Notes under the pieces: model-generated
What the model was told of the DNA's origin: nothing
Databases searched by the model: none
The model's input: only the letters and a program-made list of their open reading frames with translations
Made by a program: the position numbers and the translations under genes
From: Endozoicomonas sp965208385
Lineage (GTDB): Bacteria; Pseudomonadota; Gammaproteobacteria; Pseudomonadales; Endozoicomonadaceae
Length of the DNA stretch: 64,000 nucleotides
Reading direction: 5' to 3'
NCBI GenBank assembly: GCA_965208385.1
Contig: CBDBOO010000008.1
Coordinates: 50,872 to 114,871, forward strand
Part shown: piece by piece, positions 17,987 to 27,019 of the stretch
How positions within the stretch are numbered: the stretch's first letter is position 1
How the letters are laid out: each line of letters opens with the position of its first letter

Positions 17987-19219
17987 ATGAAATCAGCTGA
18001 ATTTGATCTCGTAGTATTTGGTGCAAGCAGTTTTGTGGGACAGATTCTGACTCGTTATCTTGTTGAACATACCAAAGAACAATCGCTCCCCCTTAACTGG
18101 GCCATCGCCGGGCGTTCCGAATCAAAACTCAAGTCACTTCTGGCTGATATTCCCGGAGCTGAGCAGCTTCCTGTCATTGTTGTTGATGCAAAAGATGAGA
18201 CAGGCTTAACACAAATGTGCAACCGCACCCGCGTTATCATTTCTACCGTGGGTCCTTATGCACTGTTTGGAGAATCATTAATCAAGGCTTGCGCCACCAC
18301 AGGTACTGACTACTGTGACCTGACCGGCGAAGTACAGTGGATAAAATCCATGATTGATCGATACGAAACCCAGGCGAAAAACTCCGGCGCACGTATTGTT
18401 CATTGTTGCGGATTTGACTCGATCCCCTCTGATCTGGGTGTTGTCTTTTTGCAAAAACTCGCTCATCAACAATTCAGCCAATCCTGCAACACCGTTAAAA
18501 TGCGCGTAAAAACCATCAAAGGCGGTGCATCCGGTGGCACCATTGCCAGCATGATTAATGCTGTGAGAGAAGCATACGAAGATCCCTCTCTACGAAAAGC
18601 ACTGGCGAACCCATATTCCATTTGCCCGGAAAATCACGGTTATACGGTTCGTCAGGAAAACGTGAAAACAGCGACCTTCGATACCGATTTCAACCGGTGG
18701 TCGGCTCCCTTTGTCATGGCAGCAATCAATACACGCATAGTTCATCGTTCCAACGCCCTGGCTTCCAATGCCTATGGTGATGATTTTCGCTATGACGAGG
18801 CCGTTCTTGTGGGAAATGGCATTAAAGGACGGTTAGCAGCGACCACAATGGTTGCCGGACTTGGATTGTTTATGATCGGTGCCGTAATAAAACCAGCCCG
18901 CTGGGCAATGGAGAAATATATCTTGCCCAAGCCCGGTGAAGGCCCGACTCCTGAGGCCCAGGAAAAAGGCTTTTATGATTTGCGGTTTGTTGGCAAAACA
19001 GCTGACGGAAATGAACTGCGCTGCAAAGTAACGGGAGACAGGGATCCCGGCTATGGCTCTACCAGCAAAGTACTGGGGCAGGCCGCTCTCAGTCTGTTAT
19101 TTGATGTTGGCAAGGATGAAAAAGAAGGTGGCTTCTGGACACCTGCCACGATATTTGATGATCGGCTCTTTACACGCCTGACAGAACATGCCGGGCTTGT
19201 ATTTGAACGGATAGAATAA
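17987..19219 (+). CDS. Saccharopine dehydrogenase-like reductase
   Basis: A 410-aa protein of the saccharopine dehydrogenase NADP-binding family (COG3268), related to trans-acting enoyl reductases. The N-terminal Rossmann motif is FDLVVFGASSFVGQILTRYL (residues about 5-24), followed by IAGRSESKL and STVGPYALFGE. Bacterial members are thought to act on lipid or polyketide intermediates; the substrate here is unknown. GGGG precedes the ATG. It stands apart from operons; the next gene (DUF4442) may have a lipid-related role too, but a miniature element lies between them. Confidence 0.82.
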   Translation: MKSAEFDLVVFGASSFVGQILTRYLVEHTKEQSLPLNWAIAGRSESKLKSLLADIPGAEQLPVIVVDAKDETGLTQMCNRTRVIISTVGPYALFGESLIKACATTGTDYCDLTGEVQWIKSMIDRYETQAKNSGARIVHCCGFDSIPSDLGVVFLQKLAHQQFSQSCNTVKMRVKTIKGGASGGTIASMINAVREAYEDPSLRKALANPYSICPENHGYTVRQENVKTATFDTDFNRWSAPFVMAAINTRIVHRSNALASNAYGDDFRYDEAVLVGNGIKGRLAATTMVAGLGLFMIGAVIKPARWAMEKYILPKPGEGPTPEAQEKGFYDLRFVGKTADGNELRCKVTGDRDPGYGSTSKVLGQAALSLLFDVGKDEKEGGFWTPATIFDDRLFTRLTEHAGLVFERIE

Positions 19220-19291
19220 TTATCCTTAATTTCTACGTTTGTTAACTCAACACCATTTCCTTACTGCATGCCCTGACCACTAAATCAGGGC

Positions 19292-19380
19292 TATACCCAT
19301 CGCCTTTGACGTTGCTACTGCATTGCGACGCTCGTTCACGCCCTTGCTGCCTTGTAGCAACGCCAAATCCTTTGGGTATA
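19292..19380. repeat. 89-bp palindromic miniature element
   Basis: The ends read TATACCCATCGCCTTTG and, inverted, TATACCCAAAGGATTTG, and both continue into CGTTGCTAC: an imperfect 27-bp inverted repeat. The TATACCC ends recall the IS630 right terminus in this window, which suggests a non-autonomous IS630-type (MITE) origin. It sits just before the DUF4442 gene and could form an RNA hairpin. Confidence 0.65.
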
Positions 19381-19436
19381 AATCCAGTGTACAATCAGCG
19401 CCTTTTACATTTACTTTCAAAATCCGGTTTCCAAAA

Positions 19437-19919
19437 ATGGCTATCAAGAAAAAAATAATCCAATGGTTTTCTTCGGCATCAGGTATACGACGAATCCTGA
19501 ATATATACGGCCCATATCTTGGAGCCGGGGTTCGTGTGCGTTATCTGGCAAAGGATTTTCGTGTAGCCAGGATAGAAATGAAACTACGCTGGTACAACCG
19601 TAACTATGTGGGAACCCACTTCGGCGGCAGCCTGTTTTCCATGATTGATCCGTTCTACATGCTGATGTTGATGAATAATCTCGGCAAAGACTACATCGTC
19701 TGGGATAGCAAAGCAGAAATCGACTTTGTCAAACCAGGACGTGGAACGGTACGAGCCCACTTTGTACTAACGGATGATATGCTGCAGGAAATAACCGAAC
19801 AAACGGCACAGGGTGAAAAATTCTTACCCACCTATGAAATTGATATTATCAACACCGAAGGTGAAATTATTGCCCGGGCACGTAAACAACTCTATATTCG
19901 CCGAAAATCCGAAAAATAA
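19437..19919 (+). CDS. DUF4442 family protein, hotdog-fold thioesterase-like
   Basis: A 160-aa protein of DUF4442, a hotdog-fold family related to acyl-CoA thioesterases. The region GTHFGGSLFSMIDPFYMLMLMNNLG (about residues 58-82) is characteristic, and the Asp may serve as the active-site acid. The open frame extends upstream to 19323, but those 38 codons come from the miniature element at 19292-19380. The ATG at 19437 starts MAIKKK, and the protein then has normal length. The substrate is unknown. Confidence 0.75.
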   Translation: MAIKKKIIQWFSSASGIRRILNIYGPYLGAGVRVRYLAKDFRVARIEMKLRWYNRNYVGTHFGGSLFSMIDPFYMLMLMNNLGKDYIVWDSKAEIDFVKPGRGTVRAHFVLTDDMLQEITEQTAQGEKFLPTYEIDIINTEGEIIARARKQLYIRRKSEK

Positions 19920-20895
19920 TTCAGTCATCATTTTACCCTGGATTCGGCAGTTGGGCGCTTAAGTTTTACCTCAACCCTTGGAGTTAAAGCCTTAGCGTCA
20001 AATTTATTGCTCACCTTACAAGTAACTCCCTCTGAACTCACCAGTCCGCACAGGGTTAAGCCATCGCGGTCTGCTCTTCAGGTATCAGGAGGTAGCCCAT
20101 ATCTTTCGCCTTTTTTTTCAAATTAGTTAAGACTCTGGCTTTATATTCTTGCTCATAATGATCCTGCCCAAGGTCAATATATTCCGTCTTGTTTTTCAGC
20201 ATGCTGTATATGAATCGGGCTAATTTATGTGCGGTTGCGGTGATCGCTTTCGGGGCTCCCAAGCGACTGCGCATTCTTCGATAGTAACCACCAAGCGCAC
20301 TTTTTGAATTCGTCAGAGAGTATGCTGCCATCCTCAAAGCTTTTGATGCCCGGTTGGGTATCCGTTTGGTTTTACAGCTTAGAATTTTATCACCGGATAT
20401 TTTGTTTTCAGGACTCAAACCAAGCCACGAAGCAAAATGTTTGGCTGTGGGCCATCGATTCATATCAGTTCCTGTTTCCGATAGTATTTTCAGAGCCGTA
20501 TTTTCATCAATACCATCAATAGCTGTCAGGTCAACACCCGTTACCCGATAGAGCTCAGAACGAACGTCAAAGTCAGGAGAACTGGACGATTTACGTTTTT
20601 TAACCGGTTTATCAGGCATGTTGTCAGAATCATTAGCCTTGCTATCAAATTGTTTCAGCTGGCTCGCTAAAGCCCTGTCGCAGGCGCTGATCTTTTCATC
20701 ATAAACGTCATAAAGTTCAACCGATTGCTGTAGGGCAAACAGATGGGTGTAAGTCTCATATTGACCGTCATTGCAGGGCATGGGCTCCAGTATAAACGAC
20801 ACGACATCGACTTTTCTCAGACAAGGGAGGGTAACGACCAAACGCAGGTATGATGCTAACTGGAAACCAACATCTTTCAGTGAGAGGCCGCCCCG

Positions 20896-22365
20896 ATGGA
20901 ATTATGTCAGCAACTGACTGAAGCCGCCAATCATCCCTGCCGTATTATCCAGCAGCTTGAGCACAAACTGGCCTCCCTTCGCAAGCACCATGACCCGATT
21001 AAACACTTTGAAGATTATGAAAACGAGCTTCACGCTCTCTTTGTTCAAGCAGAGCGGGAGACCCTGGCAGAAGACTTGTCCGGCCTCGATATAGATATTC
21101 CTGCTATTGAGGTGAACGGCACCTGCTATCATCGTGCATTGCGTTGCTCCCAAACTTACCAGTCAGCTGCTGGTCCCATCCGAGTTGCCCGCACGCTATA
21201 CCGCAGCGGCAAGGATGACTGCATTGTCCCCCTGGAACTCAGGGCAGGCATCGTTGAGGGTTACTGGACGCCAAGGGCCGCAAAGCAAGCGGTCTGGGTT
21301 GTGGCTCAGCTCTCTCCGGGGATCGCCAAAACTCTGCTCGATTTGATGGGTAATATGTCACCGTCGGAAAGCTCGTTAACCCGACTTCCAAAAAAGTTCA
21401 ATGAACAATGGGAACAGTACCGTGAGCCTTTTGAGTGCATCCTCAAAGATAGCCTCAAGGTTCCCGAAGAAGCGGTAACTGTAGCGGCCTCTTTGGACGG
21501 TGTCATGCTGCCTATGAAAGACGGGAAACGTCAGGAAAAACGTGAACAAAGTACAGCTGAAGGCAAGCGTACTCGTGGCCCGGCAGGTTGCCAGGAAGCC
21601 AGTTGTGGAACTCTGTCGTTTTACGATGTTGAAGGTGAACGCCTGTCGACCATCAGGATTGGCCGAATGCCAGAGAGCAAGAAAGTAACTCTAAAGCAGT
21701 CGCTCTCCCGTTTCCTGAACGAAGCACTCAGGCAGAAGCCTCAACTGTCATTGGTCAAGGTGGCTGATGGCGCTAAAGACAACTGGACTTATCTTGCCAA
21801 AGAGCTTCCTCAAGGGCATGAAATCGTGGATTTTTATCATGCAGCAGAACATCTGAAGAAGGCGTTTGACCTGTCCTACGGTGAAAACAGTTCAAAACCC
21901 AAAGAGAAGTTCATCACCTACCGTCATATTTTGAAGGAAGAATCTGATGGGGTTGAGAAAGTCATCAAGGCTTTGGCCTATCAACACAGCCGACATCCTC
22001 GGCGATCGAAGTTAAAGACAGAGTTGGAATACTTCAGGAATAATCGTGACCGCATGAAGTATGCAGAACACCTGTCGTGCAACCTGCCTATAGGATCTGG
22101 CGTTATTGAGGCGACCTGTAAAACGTTAGTGACACAGCGGATGAAGTGTTCAGGTATGCGCTGGCGACACCCCGGAGGTCAAGGCATTCTGACTCTCAGG
22201 TCATTAATACAGAGTGGCTGGTTTGATTGCAGAACACCTGTCGTGCAACCTGCTATAGGATCTGGCGTTATTGAGGCGACCTGTAAAACGTTAGTGACAC
22301 AGCGGATGAAGTGTTCAGGTATGCGCTGGCGACACCCCGGAGGTCACAGAGGTAACCTGGTTTGA
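20896..22365 (+). CDS. ISKra4-like transposase with altered C-terminus
   Basis: A 489-aa frame identical to the copy-2 transposase up to WFD (about residue 444), then altered. A 139-bp patchwork duplication makes it re-read part of itself (IGSGVIEATCKTLVTQRMK appears twice) and end at HRGNLV. The native C-terminus is lost. The duplicated block contains the conserved GSGVIEATCK region, normally close to the last catalytic acid. Whether the enzyme works is uncertain. The family call rests on its architecture and on the SGVIE motif; no database check was possible. Confidence 0.8.
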   Translation: MELCQQLTEAANHPCRIIQQLEHKLASLRKHHDPIKHFEDYENELHALFVQAERETLAEDLSGLDIDIPAIEVNGTCYHRALRCSQTYQSAAGPIRVARTLYRSGKDDCIVPLELRAGIVEGYWTPRAAKQAVWVVAQLSPGIAKTLLDLMGNMSPSESSLTRLPKKFNEQWEQYREPFECILKDSLKVPEEAVTVAASLDGVMLPMKDGKRQEKREQSTAEGKRTRGPAGCQEASCGTLSFYDVEGERLSTIRIGRMPESKKVTLKQSLSRFLNEALRQKPQLSLVKVADGAKDNWTYLAKELPQGHEIVDFYHAAEHLKKAFDLSYGENSSKPKEKFITYRHILKEESDGVEKVIKALAYQHSRHPRRSKLKTELEYFRNNRDRMKYAEHLSCNLPIGSGVIEATCKTLVTQRMKCSGMRWRHPGGQGILTLRSLIQSGWFDCRTPVVQPAIGSGVIEATCKTLVTQRMKCSGMRWRHPGGHRGNLV

Positions 22366-22366
22366 T
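22228..22366 (+). repeat. 139-bp patchwork duplication inside ISKra4-like copy 1
   Basis: Compared with copy 2, this block is an insertion built from three local sources: a copy of the segment starting at about 22070 (GCAGAACACCTG to GGAGGTC, with one C deleted in CTGCCTATA); then ACAGAGGTAACC from just downstream; then TGGTTTGAT from just upstream. The GGTC shared at the first join suggests template switching. Confidence 0.85.
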
Positions 22367-22762
22367 AATGGCTGGAAGCTTTTGTCAGTAACTTACTGTG
22401 CCAAGGTCACAGAGGTAACCACGAGCAATGTGGTTCCATTCCCTGTTCAGTCTAACAATATGGAATGAGAGTTCCGGTCAATATGAGACTTTCACCCAAA
22501 CAGATGCTCAGCCCGGTAGTGTCCTTTTAGAGATCTGGCAATTTGCTGTTCTGTCTTTTTGCAATGCGGATCACGATGTTTCGCCAATTGAAGTGGATCT
22601 CGCTCCCCTTCAACAATACACCGAATGATCGTCAATCCGGTTTTTCCCGTGATATCGGTAACGACATTATCCAGCAACAGGTTCATCTGTCTTAGAGCTT
22701 TTTGCATATGCTGTATATGCGACGCACGGTTTGCTACGAGATTGTCACGTTGCCTCATGTAA

Positions 22763-22922
22763 TACCATTGCCGGTTTCTAATATGCGTTATGAGCATGGC
22801 TTTTCAGACTCAGAGACAAGGCGGAGTGACGAGTCATAGCCGTAGCTATGGCGAGGAACTCCAACGCAGGATCTGAGTCTGAAAAGGCAGCGCAATAGCA
22901 TAATTAGAATTCGGAAATGGTA
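22763..22922. mobile_element. 160-bp miniature inverted-repeat element
   Basis: The ends are TACCATTGCCGGTTTCTAAT and, inverted, TACCATTTCCGAATTCTAAT. The flanks carry the direct repeat TAA (22760-22762 and 22923-22925). The core is a second long palindrome, CTTTTCAGACTCAG (from about 22800) and CTGAGTCTGAAAAG (to about 22887), around a GC-richer section. It encodes nothing and interrupts the IS110 transposase. Removing it with one TAA restores that frame exactly. Confidence 0.88.
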
Positions 22923-23368
22923 TAAGCTCTTAATGCGCAAACCTCCTCATCCGGGCGAAAGGCGGTATTGAGCAATCCATAAGTGTGAAGCTGCTGAATC
23001 CACTGACAATCCTCAACGTCAGTTTTACGTCCAGCGACGTTTTTAACGTAGCGTGCATTCACAAGACGAACTTCGAGACCATGGGATTCAAGGATTTCAA
23101 AAGCGGGTATCCAGTAAATCCCTGTCGATTCCATCGCAACCGTAGTGATGCCTGCATTTATTAACCATTGCGCCATGTTTTCAAGGTCAGCGGTAAAACA
23201 AGGAAACGACCGAACAGGCTGATCATCTAACTCTTGCGGAATAGCTACGTAGTGCGTCTCTGAACCAATATCAATACCAGCCGCATACAGGTTAATGGTT
23301 TCCAAATGCCCATCAATTCGTTTCTGGGCTTTGGGAGAAGCAGTCTCAGTTTTTAACTTACTTTTCAT

Positions 23369-23748
23369 AATACCCTCAAAATTCGGTCAAAATGCGGTCA
23401 AAGGCATATCCGGAAATAGGGCTGTCGACGATATACAGTCTTACAAACGAGATCGCCAAGCGTCATCAGTGATGGGGTCGTCAACTCCTGAACCATGCTT
23501 CTGATCGGGTAAAAAACACCAGTGTGCAAACGGTTTCTGGTCCAGACATGCTCTCATATGATCATAGAATGAATTTAATTTTTGGGAAGGAGTTACTTGT
23601 AGATGTGTGACCGCGGAGCGGGCCGGAGTGCTTCTGAGTGAGTCGGAGTTCGCTCTGCTGAATCCAGGTTTACGGGTGTGTAATATCACCCATTGCATTT
23701 CTGTCTACGCTGACAATAATATGTGCGTTTACAATGCGTGTTGTATCA
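23369..23748 (-). other. Non-coding region upstream of the IS110 gene
   Basis: 380 bp with no convincing gene. It precedes the IS110 transposase start and should contain the element's left end. In the IS110 group this non-coding end encodes the bridge (seek) RNA that specifies target and donor. I could not define the RNA or the element boundary by eye, so this is a location-based proposal. The plus-strand YacL start lies at the far end. Confidence 0.35.
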
Positions 23749-24117
23749 ATGGATTATCAATTCCGTCGTGATGTTATCGGTATACCTGAAGCCCGCTTTT
23801 CTATGAATTATGAGGCGATGGCCGCCTGGTTGATGGAGGAAGTCGGGCAAAACCGGCAAACGCTTGGGATACTGTTGACGACCATCGAGAACCTCAATAA
23901 CAAATCACGCTGGGAATATCAGCAGGATGGTCAGCAATATCATTTGCTGCTCACCAGGGAAACAGCAGAAGTGCGCGCCGCACTGCTCGATTCAGAAATG
24001 CACTCTGAAGAATCGGAATCACTGGATTATTATGACAGTGAATCCAGCAGTCACTGTGGACTTGATGATTTTAAAACCATGTTGTTATCCTGGCAGGAAT
24101 TTATACAGTCGTCCTGA
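23749..24117 (+). CDS. yacL: UPF0231 family protein YacL
   Basis: A 122-aa protein matching the E. coli YacL/UPF0231 family. Features are MDYQFRRDVIGIPEARFSM at the N-terminus, an Asp/Glu-rich centre, and LDYYDSES followed by CGLDDF near the C-terminus. The length equals that of E. coli YacL (120 aa). The frame opens at 23734, but the ATG at 23749 gives the conserved family start. The function is unknown in the family. It is trapped between an IS110 and an IS607 element and shows no damage. Confidence 0.85.
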   Translation: MDYQFRRDVIGIPEARFSMNYEAMAAWLMEEVGQNRQTLGILLTTIENLNNKSRWEYQQDGQQYHLLLTRETAEVRAALLDSEMHSEESESLDYYDSESSSHCGLDDFKTMLLSWQEFIQSS

Positions 24118-24219
24118 ACAGTTAAATAAAAATACAACAAACGTAACATCGTATACTACTCTATTATCTGAGATAGATAACCGAAGGCGTTTATTTTGTG
24201 GGTGTCCACAACCAATTAG

Positions 24220-24774
24220 GTGTCCACAACCAAGCTTGCCAAAATTGAAGGCGTAACATCCCAGACAATAAGGCGAAAGATCGAAAGCGGTCATTACGAT
24301 AAAATAATGCAAACGAGCGGTGGTCACTACCGCATATTCATCAACCAGCAAAGAATGATTTGCTATGCAAGAGTTAGCCCAGGAAAACAGAAATCCAGCA
24401 TTGATACGCAAAGGCGACTCTTGCTCGAAAGGTATCCTGACGCAGAATTTATCAGTGACGTTGCCAGTGCTTTCAACTTTAAACGAAAAGGACTGCAAAC
24501 CATTCTGGAATCGGCAGTGTGTGGAAATCCAACCCATGTTGTGGTTGCCACAAAAGACCGACTCGCACGATCAGGATTTGAACTCATCAAGTGGCTTATT
24601 GAATTATCGGGAGGACACATCGAGGTTCTGGATGACTCGAATGATTCCAGTGAAGCCTTTGATACCTCAGAGCTTATCGGTTTCATTACCTCGTTCTGCA
24701 ATAGCCACTACGGAAAACGCTCCGCTGAAAGGCGCAAAAATAATAGCGTCAAAAAAGATCAGGTTTTATCCTGA
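24220..24774 (+). CDS. tnpA: IS607-family serine recombinase TnpA
   Basis: A 184-aa transposase of the IS607 type. An N-terminal MerR-like helix-turn-helix (KIEGVTSQTIRRKIESGHY, GGHYRIF) is followed by a serine-resolvase domain with the nucleophile motif ICYARVSPGKQKSS (about residues 47-60) and the helix VVATKDRLARSGFEL. The start is a GTG at 24220 within a 14-bp direct repeat (GGTGTCCACAACCA at about 24201 and 24219) that may belong to the element's left end. The C-terminus (SAERRKNNSVKKDQ) is usual. It overlaps the start of tnpB, as in other IS607 elements, and looks intact. Confidence 0.88.
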   Translation: MSTTKLAKIEGVTSQTIRRKIESGHYDKIMQTSGGHYRIFINQQRMICYARVSPGKQKSSIDTQRRLLLERYPDAEFISDVASAFNFKRKGLQTILESAVCGNPTHVVVATKDRLARSGFELIKWLIELSGGHIEVLDDSNDSSEAFDTSELIGFITSFCNSHYGKRSAERRKNNSVKKDQVLS

Positions 24775-25405
24775 AAATGAATCGGCCTATCGGGATGCAC
24801 TTGCTCTTTACCGGCGCTCGTACAATCTGGCTGTCGATCGATTCCGTAACGATAAATACAAAGATGAAAATGGCAAATTCATCAACATGCGTCCGTCGAT
24901 CAAGATCCAGGTTGAACAGGAGCAAAAGAACAGTGGGCGAGCCTACAACTCTCTGATTTCTGACAATGGCACATTGGCGGCGGCGACCACCTTTAAGGCT
25001 GTTTGCAGCAAGAACAAAAAACTAAAAGGCGCTAAAGAAGGGTTTGCTGAAATAGGCTTTAAAAGCCGGAAAGGGAGCAGGCATTCGTTCTCTATTGACC
25101 GGCTACCGAAGGGGCTGAACCCTTGCGTCAATGCACTGGGAAACATCCACTTAACTGAAAATGTACCAAGAGAAGCCATTGGCAAATCATGCGTTATAAC
25201 CTGTGACAAAGGTCGCTGGTTTATTCAGGTTCAACAACACATCGAACTTAATACCGAAATCCAAGGTGAAGTGGATTGTGTTGGCATTGATCCCGGACTA
25301 AGAACCTTTGCGACCTGCTACAGCGACAAGGATGCCTTGATTGTTGGTGACAACCTTGCCAAAGAAAAGCTGTTTCCATTAATGACGCAAGTAGACACTC
25401 TGATT

Positions 25406-27019
25406 GGGTGTAAGTCTCATATTGACCGTCATTGCAGGGCATGGGCTCCAGTATAAACGACACGACATCGACTTTTCTCAGACAAGGGAGGGTAACGACC
25501 AAACGCAGGTATGATGCTAACTGGAAACCAACATCTTTCAGTGAGAGGCCGCCCCGATGGAATTATGTCAGCAACTGACTGAAGCCGCCAATCATCCCTG
25601 CCGTATTATCCAGCAGCTTGAGCACAAACTGGCCTCCCTTCGCAAGCACCATGACCCGATTAAACACTTTGAAGATTATGAAAACGAGCTTCACGCTCTC
25701 TTTGTTCAAGCAGAGCGGGAGACCCTGGCAGAAGACTTGTCCGGCCTCGATATAGATATTCCTGCTATTGAGGTGAACGGCACCTGCTATCATCGTGCAT
25801 TGCGTTGCTCCCAAACTTACCAGTCAGCTGCTGGTCCCATCCGAGTTGCCCGCACGCTATACCGCAGCGGCAAGGATGACTGCATTGTCCCCCTGGAACT
25901 CAGGGCAGGCATCGTTGAGGGTTACTGGACGCCAAGGGCCGCAAAGCAAGCGGTCTGGGTTGTGGCTCAGCTCTCTCCGGGGATCGCCAAAACTCTGCTC
26001 GATTTGATGGGTAATATGTCACCGTCGGAAAGCTCGTTAACCCGACTTCCAAAAAAGTTCAATGAACAATGGGAACAGTACCGTGAGCCTTTTGAGTGCA
26101 TCCTCAAAGATAGCCTCAAGGTTCCCGAAGAAGCGGTAACTGTAGCGGCCTCTTTGGACGGTGTCATGCTGCCTATGAAAGACGGGAAACGTCAGGAAAA
26201 ACGTGAACAAAGTACAGCTGAAGGCAAGCGTACTCGTGGCCCGGCAGGTTGCCAGGAAGCCAGTTGTGGAACTCTGTCGTTTTACGATGTTGAAGGTGAA
26301 CGCCTGTCGACCATCAGGATTGGCCGAATGCCAGAGAGCAAGAAAGTAACTCTAAAGCAGTCGCTCTCCCGTTTCCTGAACGAAGCACTCAGGCAGAAGC
26401 CTCAACTGTCATTGGTCAAGGTGGCTGATGGCGCTAAAGACAACTGGACTTATCTTGCCAAAGAGCTTCCTCAAGGGCATGAAATCGTGGATTTTTATCA
26501 TGCAGCAGAACATCTGAAGAAGGCGTTTGACCTGTCCTACGGTGAAAACAGTTCAAAACCCAAAGAGAAGTTCATCACCTACCGTCATATTTTGAAGGAA
26601 GAATCTGATGGGGTTGAGAAAGTCATCAAGGCTTTGGCCTATCAACACAGCCGACATCCTCGGCGATCGAAGTTAAAGACAGAGTTGGAATACTTCAGGA
26701 ATAATCGTGACCGCATGAAGTATGCAGAACACCTGTCGTGCAACCTGCCTATAGGATCTGGCGTTATTGAGGCGACCTGTAAAACGTTAGTGACACAGCG
26801 GATGAAGTGTTCAGGTATGCGCTGGCGACACCCCGGAGGTCAAGGCATTCTGACTCTCAGGTCATTAATACAGAGTGGCTGGTTTGATAATGGCTGGAAG
26901 CTTTTGTCAGTAACTTACTGTGCCAAGGTCACAGAGGTAACCACGAGCAATGTGGTTCCATTCCCTGTTCAGTCTAACAATATGGAATGAGAGTTCCGGT
27001 CAATATGAGACTTTCACCC
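25406..27019 (+). mobile_element. ISKra4-like insertion sequence, copy 2
   Basis: A 1614-bp element with the same 23-bp imperfect ends as copy 1 (GGGTGT... left, ...TTCACCC right). It is flanked by a perfect 8-bp target duplication CTCTGATT at 25398-25405 and 27020-27027, inside tnpB. It lacks the 139-bp internal patchwork of copy 1 and so represents the undamaged form. The two copies lie in direct orientation about 4.7 kb apart. Confidence 0.94.
25557..26990 (+). CDS. ISKra4-like transposase, intact
   Basis: A 477-aa transposase. A helical N-terminus (about 1-80) is followed by a region with CYHRALRCSQTY, then a catalytic core: Asp in AASLDGVMLPM, Asp in VKVADGAKDNW, the FYHAAEHLKKAF motif, and Glu in GSGVIEATCKTLV. 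The YH(A)AEH and SGVIE features occur in transposases annotated as ISKra4 family, to which I assign it. The 8-bp target duplication is consistent. The C-terminus continues to NVVPFPVQSNNME. Near-identity with copy 1 implies recent movement. Confidence 0.85.
   Translation: MELCQQLTEAANHPCRIIQQLEHKLASLRKHHDPIKHFEDYENELHALFVQAERETLAEDLSGLDIDIPAIEVNGTCYHRALRCSQTYQSAAGPIRVARTLYRSGKDDCIVPLELRAGIVEGYWTPRAAKQAVWVVAQLSPGIAKTLLDLMGNMSPSESSLTRLPKKFNEQWEQYREPFECILKDSLKVPEEAVTVAASLDGVMLPMKDGKRQEKREQSTAEGKRTRGPAGCQEASCGTLSFYDVEGERLSTIRIGRMPESKKVTLKQSLSRFLNEALRQKPQLSLVKVADGAKDNWTYLAKELPQGHEIVDFYHAAEHLKKAFDLSYGENSSKPKEKFITYRHILKEESDGVEKVIKALAYQHSRHPRRSKLKTELEYFRNNRDRMKYAEHLSCNLPIGSGVIEATCKTLVTQRMKCSGMRWRHPGGQGILTLRSLIQSGWFDNGWKLLSVTYCAKVTEVTTSNVVPFPVQSNNME

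Larger units (their letters stand above)
20745..22497 (+). mobile_element. ISKra4-like insertion sequence, copy 1
   Basis: A 1753-bp element. The ends are a 23-bp inverted repeat with one mismatch: GGGTGTAAGTCTCATATTG at the left, GGGTGAAAGTCTCATATTG inverted at the right. The perfect 8-bp target duplication AAACAGAT lies at 20737-20744 and 22498-22505, within the IS110 transposase gene. It appears identical to copy 2 (25406-27019) except for 139 extra bases at 22228-22366 that damage its transposase. Confidence 0.93.
20056..23368 (-). pseudogene. IS110-family transposase broken by two insertions
   Basis: Three collinear segments rebuild one transposase of about 465 aa. Residues 1-150 (23368 to about 22926) hold the DEDD RuvC-like domain (AAGIDIGSETHYVA, VAMESTGIYW, GRKTDVEDCQW). 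The middle (about 22762 to 22498) holds RQRDNLVANRASHIQHMQKAL. The C-terminal Tnp20 domain (20744 to 20056) holds ITGV/IDENTAL, HFASWLGLSP and the AAYSLTNSKSALGGYYRR Ser region. Breaks lie exactly at a 160-bp element with TAA duplication and an ISKra4-like element with AAACAGAT duplication. Removing each insert with one duplication restores the frame (LRAYMRQRD; RAEHLFALQQ). IS110 enzymes are RNA-guided recombinases; this copy is dead. Confidence 0.9.

Noticed and set aside
22492..22797. 101-aa independent gene
   Set aside because: It is the middle segment of the IS110 transposase, with an N-terminus derived from the 160-bp miniature element.
23441..23698. 85-aa frame on the minus strand
   Set aside because: The composition is not protein-like, there is no ribosome site, and it lies in the presumed non-coding end of the IS110 element.
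24365..25456. 363-aa frame taken as one protein
   Set aside because: The first 110 or so codons are tnpA read in another frame, and the last 17 come from the ISKra4-like element. Only the middle is TnpB.
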